This document shows positions 54,484-64,000 of a stretch of DNA of 64,000 nt, one piece after another (the stretch's first letter is position 1; every line of letters begins with the position of its first letter). Under the pieces are notes generated by a model, which had not been told where the DNA came from, searched no databases, and worked only from the letters and a program-made list of their open reading frames with translations. The stretch comes from Sequoia sempervirens (taxonomy: Eukaryota > Streptophyta > Pinopsida > Cupressales > Cupressaceae), in assembly GCA_007258455.2 (NCBI GenBank), contig VDFB02193867.1:565767921-565831920 (forward strand), in the 5' to 3' direction. Both the position numbers and the translations under genes were made by a program.

Positions 54484-56293
54484 TAGGATGGGCCTAGGGA
54501 GCTCTACTCTTGGGAGCACCGGTCGCGAGATTTGGTAAGTGTCTTACGGGACCTGAGCGACAGGGACCAGGATCAACTGGGAGTTGTGGGATTGTGGCAC
54601 ATTGTATATGTGGTGCTTGCACACACCCATCTAGGGATGTTGTCAGCGCTGGCTAAGAGGTGGCATAGCGAGACGTCGTCATTTCATCTCCCCACCGGTG
54701 AGGCCACCATCACTTTGGAGGATGTTTGGAAAATCTTACGATTTCCTATTCATGGTCACTGGGCAATCTTTGACATGGATGAGGGATGCGAGTCCTGCTG
54801 CAGAGCTCTTGCCACACAAGACATTATTTATTGCGAGGGACAGATTGAGCTAGAGCAGTATAGGATCATATCACCTCCCTACTGCTGGGTGGTTGCAGCC
54901 ATCATCTTGGGCTTCATTGCCCCAAACAGATGAGGGTGGTATTTCAGTCCTGGTTGGGGGTATTGTTGGGAGCAAATGGTCTGAGATAGGCTGGTTCACT
55001 TCGCATGGGGGCCTGTACTTCTAGCTTCAATTTACAGGGACCTACACGAGTACGTGTATATGGATGATAGAGCGCTAGGGGCTAGAGTGACCTTGCTTCA
55101 TGTCTGGGCATGGGAGCACATTTTTGTGATGTGTCCACGTGTCATTCCCATTCTGATGGGGGTAGACGATGCCCTCGTGGCACGATACATAGGTGGTGTG
55201 TCATTTACACACACTAGAGAGCACTAGATCCCCTACTGGAGGTGGGTCGTGGACGAGATGCTAGTTTTCACTTGGCGTCCATACCTTGGTCGGCCTGGAT
55301 GGGCCGATGATGCAGATCAACTCTTTTATTACCACCAGGACCGGTACTTGCAGGGGCAAGAGCATACAATGATCAAGAGGTACCTTCCCAGGTGTGTACA
55401 ACGTCAGTTTGGAGAACCACAGGATCGGCTTGATGTCGACTATGTAGCCGTCTTTGGTTGCAGTATGACATAGATATCATGGGGTCAGTACATTGCTACC
55501 TCAGAGGCAGTGGAGAGTTTCAAGCAGTTGGTAGCCTGACCGTGGGCTTATGATCAGGGCCTAGCAGATCCCGACACCACTCAGGCTTACAGGGACTGGT
55601 TCAGACCTCCACTTCGATTGACCATTCCAGGTGAGAACCCAGATCCACACAGAGTTAGAGGCAGAGGGAGAGGATGAGGGCGAGGACCGAGGGTCAAGAT
55701 TTGATAGGATTCACCATTGGTGCCCCCAGTCCCGCCAGGTCACGGGGATGTACATATGCAGGATCAGTAGTAGGAGCTGCCAATCCCACCACCATGAGCC
55801 GAGGGTGAGGATTAGCCTCACGTGGAGCCACGGGTACAACCAACAGGATAGGAAGATGCATGGGACACCCTAATTGTACAACTGTAGGCTCAGGTTTAGG
55901 CGGTGATAGTGGAGAGAGACCAAGCAAGGACTGAGAGAGAGCAGCTCAGGGTAGAGATAGATCAGGCCATGTAGCAGAGATAGGCTGCAGAGCTAGAGGC
56001 AACTACAGAGCTAGGCCGCAGATAACAGATAGAGAGCATGACAGCCTCCTCCTCCCAAGGTACAGTGTCAGTGCGATCCTACAGGGATGCCATCTAAGAG
56101 GCTTACCATGAGACAGTACCTAGAGCAGACTGGGTTCCTGAGTATTCAGAACGAGCTAGCCACAGACCAGCAGAGGGTCATGGTGACAGAGGCGAGGGCA
56201 ATATTCACAGGGATTGAGCCTGATGGAGATAATACATACTTTTTGTGCTTTATGGGCTCATTTTTTGATAGCCCGATGGGCGTTTTGTACTGA
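54484..56293 (+). pseudogene. Plant-mobile-domain (PMD) protein ORF, antisense in element D2
   Basis: The frame reads WEHRSRDLV at about 54511, then a segment with RWHSETSSFHLPTGEATITL and EDVWKILRFPIHG (54650-54760). After stops it continues with LLASIYRDLHEYVYMD and LLHVWAWEHIF (55020-55130). These are clear hallmarks of the plant mobile domain, known from MAIL-type proteins and from retroelement-borne ORFs. The C-terminal part (55249-56240) has WRWVVDEMLVF, a basic RGRGRG stretch and a Gln/Glu-rich part. No ATG start is certain; a TAG at 54484 closes the frame upstream. Stops are mostly TAG. It would be a nuclear protein of unknown function. Because it lies antisense to the retroelement, it would need its own promoter. 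Confidence 0.8.
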
Positions 56294-58340
56294 TTGACAT
56301 ATATGTATAGTGATCTGATTTATTCTTTGTACTATGATAGTGACATTATTGATGATATATATGAGCCGACTTTGATGCGATATACTGTGTTCTCTTCTAT
56401 GAATGGATGGTTTATTTCTATATTCTTTGCAATGATGCCCTTTATGGATGCATTTATTTCTAATGATGTATGCGTTATGATTATGATTTATGATGATGAT
56501 ATGATGTGATTATGCAAATGTATGATTTATTTATGATAATGCAAATGCGATGGTCCGATATGTGAAATGATATGATCCATTTGTGCATATGCGAAATGAT
56601 ATGTAAATTCTACTTATGAAATGTTAATGAATGGATGCATATATGAATTTTGTATTGTTTATGCCTATGTGGAATGGTTTATGCAATGAATGCTTTATGA
56701 TGTTATTTATGAGATGACATGGATAATGAAATATGAAATGCGATGGTAGTAATATGATGCAAATGAAATGGTGTTAATGCAAAATGAGATGGTTTTATGA
56801 TATGCTTAGAATAACGAATTTTATTATCCTAAACGTAATAAATGATGATGTATGTGATGCAATGATATGAGTATGCGATGCAGAGTGATGCAATGATGTG
56901 CAATGTAAATGTAGTGTGATGATGTCATGATGTTATGCAAGTATGTATGCTTGATGAATTAAACACTTATATACCTATTTGTTTATGCAAACAATGATTA
57001 TGAAATGCTTATGTAGATGTTATGCGATGATTTATATGATAGATGGTAATATGAAATGGTTATGAAATGCAAATGAATTTTTATGCAATGATTGATATAA
57101 TGCCATGAGATGCAATGTAATGGGTGAAATGCACTGACATGGATGCACCCATCTATGAAAAATATTTATGGTAACTTGTTTATATGATGATAAAAATGCA
57201 ATGCATATGTTTCCTATATGATATGCTTATGCAATATGCTAATGATTTGTGGATGCAGGATTCATGATGATGGTGATGATAATGATCAACTATCATAGTA
57301 CCTTGTTAGTGCTGTTAGTATGAAAAGAAGAATTCATTTCAACAAGACACAAGATGATGCACATGTAAATGATGATGATGATGATGATGATGATTACTTG
57401 CCGAGGAATTGGGATTTTCAAAGGGTCAAATTTTCTTATGTTTGATAACACACGTGGTATGATGCATCAAGGTATAGAAAACCAGGATGACATTGTACCC
57501 AGTGAGGAACTTTGACTTGACAAGCAGATAGGAGTATTCTTGTTCATACCTGACATCTGGAAACCTTGCTAGGATGCACTTCAGAAATTTTAGACACCTC
57601 AGACCAAAACAAAGAAAGGTAAACCTATTCATGCAATAGTCAACAAGTTGCCCTAGACTTCTTCCATACATAAATAACAAAGCAAGTATTTGTGGAGGTT
57701 ATATTACAAGAACATCCAACAAGCACAACAGACAAAAGATAATGATCGTTGCCCCACTCTTTTTTTGTCTAAATCCTCTATTTTGGGATATCATCGAGAC
57801 GTCTTTGGAATGAGCGCAAATAAGATAAGTCAAAAGATAAAGACCAAGTAAACAAACAAATTGATGCGCTTCAATACCATTAACAAAAAAAGATGTGTTT
57901 TCTAAGAATCAGAACTGAAACTTATTGCCAAAAGATAATGCCCATTGTAGGAAGGATTCATCCTAGGACATGTTAGCGGATGGTGGCACGCCATTTCGTT
58001 TATCCAAAGTGCTCTAAGGGATGATTGATATGGGACTGACTGGATGATAAGTTACCAATACGAAGAGATGACCAACTTGCTTATGCACTAACTTAGACTT
58101 AAGACTTGACGTTTTGGAGTTTTACTTTTAATCTGCTGGACTTGTTTCTAACTGTTTCACCAAAGGTTGAGGATGATGATCAGTTTATTATGGATGGTGT
58201 TTATTGTGGGTGCAAGTGAGATGAGGTGGATGGGTTTTCAAATATTTGGATGTTTTTGATGTTTTGCAATGTTTTGTGGCTGTTTTTGGTATTTTTTTGG
58301 ATTTTACAAATGTTTCTGGGATTTTCTGAGATTTCGACCA
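56294..58340 (-). other. AT-rich low-complexity 3' region of element D2
   Basis: No gene. The sequence from 56300 to 57300 is dominated by degenerate ATG/GAT/TATGCAAATG-type words, with a (GAT)n run at 57370-57394. The stretch 57400-58300 shows nothing recognisable. Confidence 0.6.
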
Positions 58341-58345
58341 AGAGA

Positions 58346-58740
58346 CTAACCAAAAGACCTATCCTAGGGGCCTCAGGGGCTGATCAATAGATTAGCCTTG
58401 CCTACGTTATACACGTAGAGACCACATAGTTCGACCGATGACTTGACCAATTTACAGATGACGATATACATGATGAGATGTCAGTTTATTATGATGGACT
58501 CCAATAGGACTAACTTAAATGTCTCCAGGGATGATCAAAGATCAACCTTTCCTACGTTCAAGCTCAGAGATGACGCAGTTCGACCGACGACTTGACCAAT
58601 TTACAGATGACGATATACATGATGAGATGTTAATTTATTATGACGAACTCCTATAGGACTAACCTAAATGTCTCGAGGATGATCAAACATCAACCTTGCC
58701 TACGTTCAAGCTCAGAGATAACGTAGTTCAACAAGATGAC
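58346..58740 (+). repeat. Tandem repeat of about 149 bp, three units
   Basis: The word CCTACGTT recurs at 58401, 58551 and 58699, and each copy is followed by an ACGYAGTTCRAC-like part; GACTTGACCAATTTACAGAT also recurs. Units are about 150 and 148 bases. Element C has a single unit at 14160-14250. Confidence 0.85.
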
Positions 58741-59469
58741 TCTGTTTTTGACTTTTTGAATGAATTTTTAATTTGTTTTTCGATTTTGATATGTTTTGAT
58801 GTTTTGGATTTTCTGATTTTATGATGTTTTTGGATTTTCTAATTTTATGATGTTTTTGGGATTTTTTATTTTCTCATGTTTTTGGATTTTCTATTTTGAG
58901 GATTTTAAGAACATACATGAATCTGATCTGATGAGAACATGCCCCCAATGTGATGCAATAGACTACTCCAGTAAAGGCAGGAAAAACTGACCTTGAGGAT
59001 AGGCTGAGTAGTACTAGGAGGGATCATGATACGAAAATAGGACCAATCTATGGTACAGATGCAAGTGGATGAGTGATGGATGGAGACCTGAATGTGATTG
59101 ATGATGAAATCAAAATGGATGGATGATGCAGAAGAAGTCGTAAAGATCCTGGTGGATGGAAAGTGCTTATTTACACAAGGAACTTGTTTGCCAAGTTTTC
59201 ATCGAGGTACTTGCCCAAAGTGCCACCAAAGTGGTTTTCACTAGTGGACGATTTTTTTATCCTTTTTATGATTTTTTTGGATTTTTTGTTTTTTTTTAAT
59301 CTTTTTGTTGTCACCAAGATGGTTTTTTGCCAGGTTTTTGCCGAAGTAACCATTTTTTCACGACATTTTATGATTTTTTTGGATTTTTTGGTTCTATACC
59401 TTGAAGATTTAGGCATAAAACTTTTTGAGATGGGAGCTATTCATGAGCTCCTGCAAAGGTTCCCCTTTG

Positions 59470-60800
59470 GGTGTTGATAACTGATATGCCCTAGATTTGT
59501 AACTTGCTATTATGATGAAAGGTCCCAACCAATTGGGTTCAAACTTGCCTTTTGTTGCTTGGGTTTTGGACATTCTTCTGATTTTCTTTTAAGACCAGTT
59601 CTCCAACTTGGAACGTCCTACTTCTAATTTTCTTATTGTAGCTTCTTTTGAGTCTATTCTCATAGACTTGCAAGTGATTTAAAGCATCCATACATCTCTC
59701 ATCTAGTAACTCCAGCTCATTCATTCTTGATACCTGATACTCTTCATCTGTGGTGAGGTTTTGCAGTGATATCCTGAGGGAGGGAGCTTGATCTCAATGG
59801 GGAGTACAACTTTTAATCCGTAGGCCAAGGAGAAGGGGGTGGTGTCGGTGGGTGTACGGATGCTGGTTCGTTAGACCCAAAGGGTGGGATTAAGCTGCAA
59901 ATTCCAGTCACGACCTACGTCATTGACTATTTTCTTGAGGATTTTGAGGATAGTTTTGTTTGTAGCTTCTGCTTGGCCAATGCCTTGGGGATAGTATGGG
60001 GTGGAGAAGCAGTGTTGGATTTTGAATTTCTTGCACAAGTCGCGAACCTCCTAGTTCTTGAATGGTGTCCCATTATCTGAGATAATGGCTTGTGGGACAC
60101 CGTAACGACATATGAGATAGTTTAGGATGAATTTTGAGATCTGCTTCCCAGTTATATACGTCATGGGTATGGCCTCCACCCACTTTGTGAAGTACTCAGT
60201 TGCAGTTATTATGAGTTTGTGGCCATTGGATGAGGTGGGAGTGATTTTCCCAATGAGATTTAGTCCCCACTATGAAAAGGGCCATGGTGTGACGATGGGA
60301 TGAAGCTCTTGAGCTAGAGCATGGATGAGGTCCCCATGTTGCTGACATTGTAGACACCTTCTAGCATGATCATGTGCTTCTCTCTCCATTGTGGGCCAAT
60401 AATACCCCATCCTCAGTAGTTTCTTGGCTATGGTCATTCCACTTGAGTGTGAACCACAGATATCATTGTGTACCTCAGTTAGAGCGGTTAATGCCTCCTC
60501 AACATTTAGGTAGCATAGCAAGGTACCTTCTATGCTTGTACGGTATAAGGTATCACCTAGGTTGAAAAATCTGGATGCCTTTTTTATAGAGGTTAGCTTT
60601 AGGTTTGATGGTAGGTCAGTAGGTATAACTCCTATGTGAAGGTATGTATAGATGTCGTGATACCAAGGATCACCAAGACCAATGATTTCACACACATATT
60701 CTGATTCTGGTACCTTGAATGTGGGAATGAGAAGCTGCTCGATCAAGAATTCATACTTTGGGATGTTGTGAGGGATGTCTAACAGGGACCCAATTATTTC
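59470..60800 (-). pseudogene. int: Integrase of element D2
   Basis: The stretch 60803-60270 has the linker to RNase H and the zinc-binding part, HNDICGSHSSGMT and CLQCQQHGD (H-H-C-C), near 60450-60340. The core follows: WGLNLIGKI near 60270, where the first catalytic Asp is Asn; ISDNGTPF; and GIGQAEATNK. The C-terminal part (59724-59539) has ELLDERCMDAL and VGELVLKEN. Many stops interrupt it. The Asn replacement is expected to inactivate strand transfer. Confidence 0.82.
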
Positions 60801-60829
60801 CATGGCGTCTGGTGCTCTGTTGTTGCTTC

Positions 60830-61170
60830 TAGGAATTTGCTCAAATCTTATTTATATAAAAGATTCCTTAAGAGTCTCCACCAATTTCTTGTATGGAGTG
60901 AGCTAGTCATCCTTGGTCTAATATTCATTATTGACTTGATTTATGATCAACTGAGAGTCTCCATACACTTTGAGAGCTATGATGTTCCATTGCACCATTA
61001 TCCTGAGACCTATGGTTAAGGCCTCCTATTTTGCAATATTATTAGTGCAAGGAAATGCTAATTTGTATGACCTTGGTATGCAATCCCCTTGCGGGGTGAT
61101 GAAGAAGACACCAGCTCCTGATCCATGTTGTGTGTATGAACCATCGAAGTATACTTTCCAGTGGTTGGTT
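60830..61170 (-). pseudogene. Archaeal-type RNase H of element D2
   Basis: The minus strand gives VYFDGSYTQHGSGAGVFF (near 61155), CTNNIA-x-EALTIGL (near 61040) and KVYGDSQLIINQVNNEY (near 60965), followed by RSNNRAPDAM near 60810. The four acidic catalytic positions are present apart from a stop in the second motif. It lies between gypsy RNase H and integrase, as in element C. Confidence 0.8.
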
Positions 61171-61219
61171 ATGTTGAGGTTAAAGATGGATTCATCTAGA
61201 AACTCTGAGACAAGAGGAT

Positions 61220-62821
61220 TCTTAGAATATATAGGTGCTTCTACCAGTTGATCTACAATAACTTGACCCTTGATTGCTTTCCACTCGACGTACTCAATGT
61301 CATACTATGACAATATCATTACCCATTTTTCCATTATGCCTGTGAGCATTGCCTTTGATAAGAGATACTTGAGGGGGTCAATTTTGGAAATGAGCTTTAT
61401 CTTGTGTGCCAACGTGTAATGTCTGAATTTTTGGGATGCAAACACTATTGCGAGGCAAGCTTTCTCGATGAATGAGTAGTTTAAGCTCATGACTGACCAT
61501 TGTCCAGTTGATCTAGTAGATAGCCCTCTTTGTTCCATTTTCATCATGCTAAGCAAGAAGAGCTCCAAGGGCTACTGCTGTTGCTGACACATATAAGATC
61601 AATGGCTTCTTTGGGATGGGTGGCATTAAGACTGGCGATGTCAGTAGATATTCCTTGATTTTGTTAAATGCCTCTTCGCATTTTGTATCCCATTTGTACG
61701 CTAGCCCCTTGTGGAGAAGGTGAGAGTATGGGTTCTACTTGCTTTTAGTTGTGCTATGAACTGTCAGATGGATTGGAGTCTACCTTGGAGGCTTCTCAAT
61801 TGTTTTAATGTCTTTGGTGCTTCCATCTCAAGGATTTCTTTTACTTTTGTTGGATCCACCTCGATACCCCTCATTGATACTATATACCCTAGGAGTTTAC
61901 CTGATTGTGATTTAGTCTGACTTTGTATTCCTCCAATCTATCAAAGAGAGCACTTAGGGTTGCTATATGATCTTGTCTTTTTCTTGACTTAGCTAGAATG
62001 TCATTGACATAGTCTTCGACTGTTTTATGAATTATGTTGTGGAATATCAATGTCATGGCCCTTTAATAGGTTTCTCCTACATTTTTTAGGCCGAATGGCA
62101 TCATGTTCTAGCAGTAGGTCCCCCACGGACAAGTGAAAGCCATCTTATGTTGATCTTCTTTTGCTATCATGATCTAGTTGTATCCTGAAAATCCATCCAT
62201 TAGTGATAGCATCTCATGTCTTGCCATCATGTCTACTATCATGTCGATGTTGGGAAGCAAGAAATCATCCTTTGGACATGCTTTGTTCAAATCTTTGAAT
62301 TATGTATAGATTCTAATGGCTCCATCGTGCTTTGAAATAGGTACCAAATTTGACACCCATTCTGGATAATCGATTGGTTAGATAAATCCTGCATCTAACA
62401 AATTTTTTAGCTCCATTTTGACTAATAAGGCTATTTGAGGATGCATTTTTTGAATCTTTTGTTTGACCGGCTTTGCTTCTGGATACACTGCTAAGTGATG
62501 AACCATAATCTTTGGATCAAGCCCTGGCATGTCAACGTAACTCCATGTGAAGTTTATTTTCCTTTCCCTTAGGAATGCTGCTACAAGTTCTTGCTCTTCT
62601 GATAATAGTGATTCCACATAGAATGTGATATGTGGGGTCTCCTCTATTCCTAAGTTGATAGGATTGCATTTTTTGGCCAAGACTACTGAATTTTCCCAAT
62701 GAATAGCTCTTAAAGGAATATTGAATCCTTCATCCTCGGGCACCTCAGAGAGGTTTTCACCATTGGATACATCCTTTATTTTTACTTTTTTCTTGTCAGA
62801 GTGCCACAGTGTGGTTTTCAC
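61220..62821 (-). pseudogene. pol: Reverse transcriptase and gypsy RNase H of element D2
   Basis: The stretch 62821-62378 is the N-terminal part with SYVDMPGLDPKIMVHHLAV and KPVKQKIQKMHPQI. RT blocks follow with SLMDGFSGYN, MPFGLKNVGETY and YVND where YxDD is expected (AAT codon at 62005-62003). RNase H follows (61568-61305) with YSFIEKACLAIVFASQKFRHY and LKYLLSKAMLTG. Stops are frequent. The Asp-to-Asn change is at the same residue as in element C. Confidence 0.82.
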
Positions 62822-63512
62822 TCAAGGACTTGGATATGATTCTTAGTTTCTCACTTTTGCGACTGAAGGATTCAATCATTTCCCTGTAATAGGCATGTGT
62901 GTCCAACTCCATTATAAACCCTACCTTATGATCTGCATTTGGAATGTTATCCCTCAATCCCATGAATTCTGAGAGTGCCTCATTGTTTTTGAATGTATCA
63001 AGAACTGGTGGTCCTCGTTGGTCGTAGTCAATGAGTTGGGGATATACTAAGCGGATCTCATGGTTTTGATGGTCTATTTCAAAGGAGAGGGTGCTAATCA
63101 TACACAGGGTGGTGTCCTCAAATAACCTAGGTAGATTGGTCATGGTATCCTCCTCATCGCTACTAATATAGGCCTCAGTTATAAAGTTATGTATGTCTCT
63201 ACCTATGGATATTGGTGAGCATACTTCTGCTAGTATTGGCTGAGGAGAAATATTAACCATTCTAACCAGAGGACTTCAACCATGTATGGTTATACTCGAA
63301 GGGGTACATCCAAGGCCAAGATTTGTTATCAGTCGCATCTCTGGCATGATAGGTATTATGAGCCCATTGTCATTTTGTCCCAATCTTTGATTTCTATCAT
63401 AGCCCATTGCGAGCATCATTAGTAGGCCCTTGCTTCTCTCATCCATTGGTAATTTAGGTGTTGGTCTCTCATCTTGATAGAGCATGTGAGATGGATATGC
63501 TTCAATAACCTC
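62822..63512 (-). pseudogene. Protease-RT linker of element D2
   Basis: The stretches 63485-63276 and 63260-62796 show an acidic, unrecognised linker with GLGCTPSSI and a Met/Gly-rich DERSKGLLMMLAMGYD segment. This part is typical for the Tat protease-RT connection, and element C has a shorter, similar stretch. Confidence 0.55.
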
Positions 63513-64000
63513 CTAGCCAAGGTCTCCCCAACTTGTGAATTCAGGATAGTCTTCAGGAAATGTTTGTGATGTGGAAGCTTGGTTTTCTTGTGGACGTCCC
63601 CATGATCTTGGAGATTGTGGTAACTCTCCTACCACAAAAGCATTGTTAGGGAGCTTGTAACTTCCACAACTATCCTCTTGGATGATGAGCTTGATGTCAG
63701 AGATGGTGGGAATGGCGGGTGTCTCTGTCACAAAAGTGGACGCGAGAATGGCTGGGTCAATGTATGGTGTGGATGGGCCCTCATCATTCTTTAGCACTTG
63801 GGGGAGTTTATAATACTTTGCTTCAAGATTTTTACAATATGAGAAAGGTTCAGGATCTCCATGGATAGTAACCTCTTGTCCATTATGTGTAAATTTCACA
63901 CATTGGTGGAAGGTTGATGCTATAGCTTTCATCGCATGGATCCATGGGCATCCTAAGAGGATATTATATGGAAAGTCGAGGTCCAAGACCTGACAAGTGG
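63513..64000 (-). pseudogene. Aspartic protease C-terminal part of element D2, cut by the window end
   Basis: The minus-strand frame from 63986 has FPYNILLGCPWIHAM, the core motif after the active site, then FHQCVKFTHNGQEVTIHGD and a Pro/Ser-rich tail. Element C shows the same part near 20130. The active-site Asp lies beyond 64000. Confidence 0.7.

Larger units (their letters stand above)
52262..64000 (-). mobile_element. Element D2: Tat-type LTR retrotransposon, minus strand, 5' half outside window
   Basis: The 3' LTR (52262-53545), polypurine tract, antisense plant-mobile-domain ORF, integrase, archaeal-type RNase H, gypsy RNase H, RT and part of the protease are present. Gag, leader and 5' LTR lie to the right of 64000. 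It is a relative of C, but clearly diverged. Confidence 0.85.

Noticed and set aside
57370..57394. The (GAT)n run as a coding acidic repeat
   Set aside because: It lies in low-complexity non-coding sequence with no open frame around it, so it is a simple microsatellite.
59163..59477. A 104-codon hydrophobic frame, possible membrane protein
   Set aside because: It is made of T-rich low-complexity sequence (GATTTTTTTGG words) in the 3' part of the D2 pol region, and a Lys-rich mirror frame lies on the other strand.

Overview
This window looks like intergenic DNA from a large, retrotransposon-rich land-plant genome. No cellular gene, rRNA or functional tRNA gene is visible. Every recognisable reading frame belongs to a Ty3/gypsy-type LTR retrotransposon or its passengers, and nearly all carry stops or frameshifts. 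The Tat-type elements with an extra archaeal-type RNase H, a plant-mobile-domain ORF, a chromodomain integrase, and plant-type primer sites (tRNA-Arg, tRNA-Lys, tRNA-iMet) point to a plant. A gymnosperm is my guess, from the mix of diverged Tat families, not a demonstrated fact.

Layout. (A) 1-8553, plus strand: the internal region of a Tat-like element, with gag, protease, archaeal-type RNase H, reverse transcriptase, degenerate gypsy RNase H and integrase, in that order. Its 3' leader holds primer-site-like repeats and a tRNA-Arg-like sequence. (B) 8557-12560: a GC-rich LTR-like block followed by an extra ORF of the kind found upstream of gag in Tat/Ogre elements; it ends at a 100-N gap (12574-12673). 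(C) 12674-26890, minus strand: a Tat element with LTR, tRNA-Lys primer site, gag, protease, RT, two RNase H domains and integrase, plus an accessory ORF in antisense. Two copies of a ~785 bp DNA transposon sit inside it. (E) 26891-35638, plus strand: a non-autonomous element with ~1.75 kb LTRs, a gag-like ORF and an acidic ORF but no pol; its U3 also contains an ORF. (F) 36511-42790, plus strand: a complete chromovirus with both LTRs, a 5 bp target duplication (AGCAA), a tRNA-iMet primer site and a chromodomain. 42796-47235 is anonymous DNA with hairpins and a tandem duplication. (D1) about 47236-52261 and (D2) about 52262-64000, both minus strand: relatives of C. D1 keeps only the 3' LTR and the antisense ORF region, and has a third DNA-transposon copy in its LTR. 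D2 has the 3' LTR, a plant-mobile-domain ORF in antisense, and integrase through protease, running out of the window.

The most notable points are: a non-autonomous DNA-transposon family with 4 bp target duplications, shown by restoring the interrupted reading frames; a tRNA-Arg-like sequence, interrupted in its T-loop, next to a primer site; a second RNase H upstream of RT in element A; an antisense plant-mobile-domain accessory ORF; an LTR hairpin overlapping the polypurine tract; and a U3-encoded ORF in element E. All identity calls are from reading the sequence; no alignment or database search was run.
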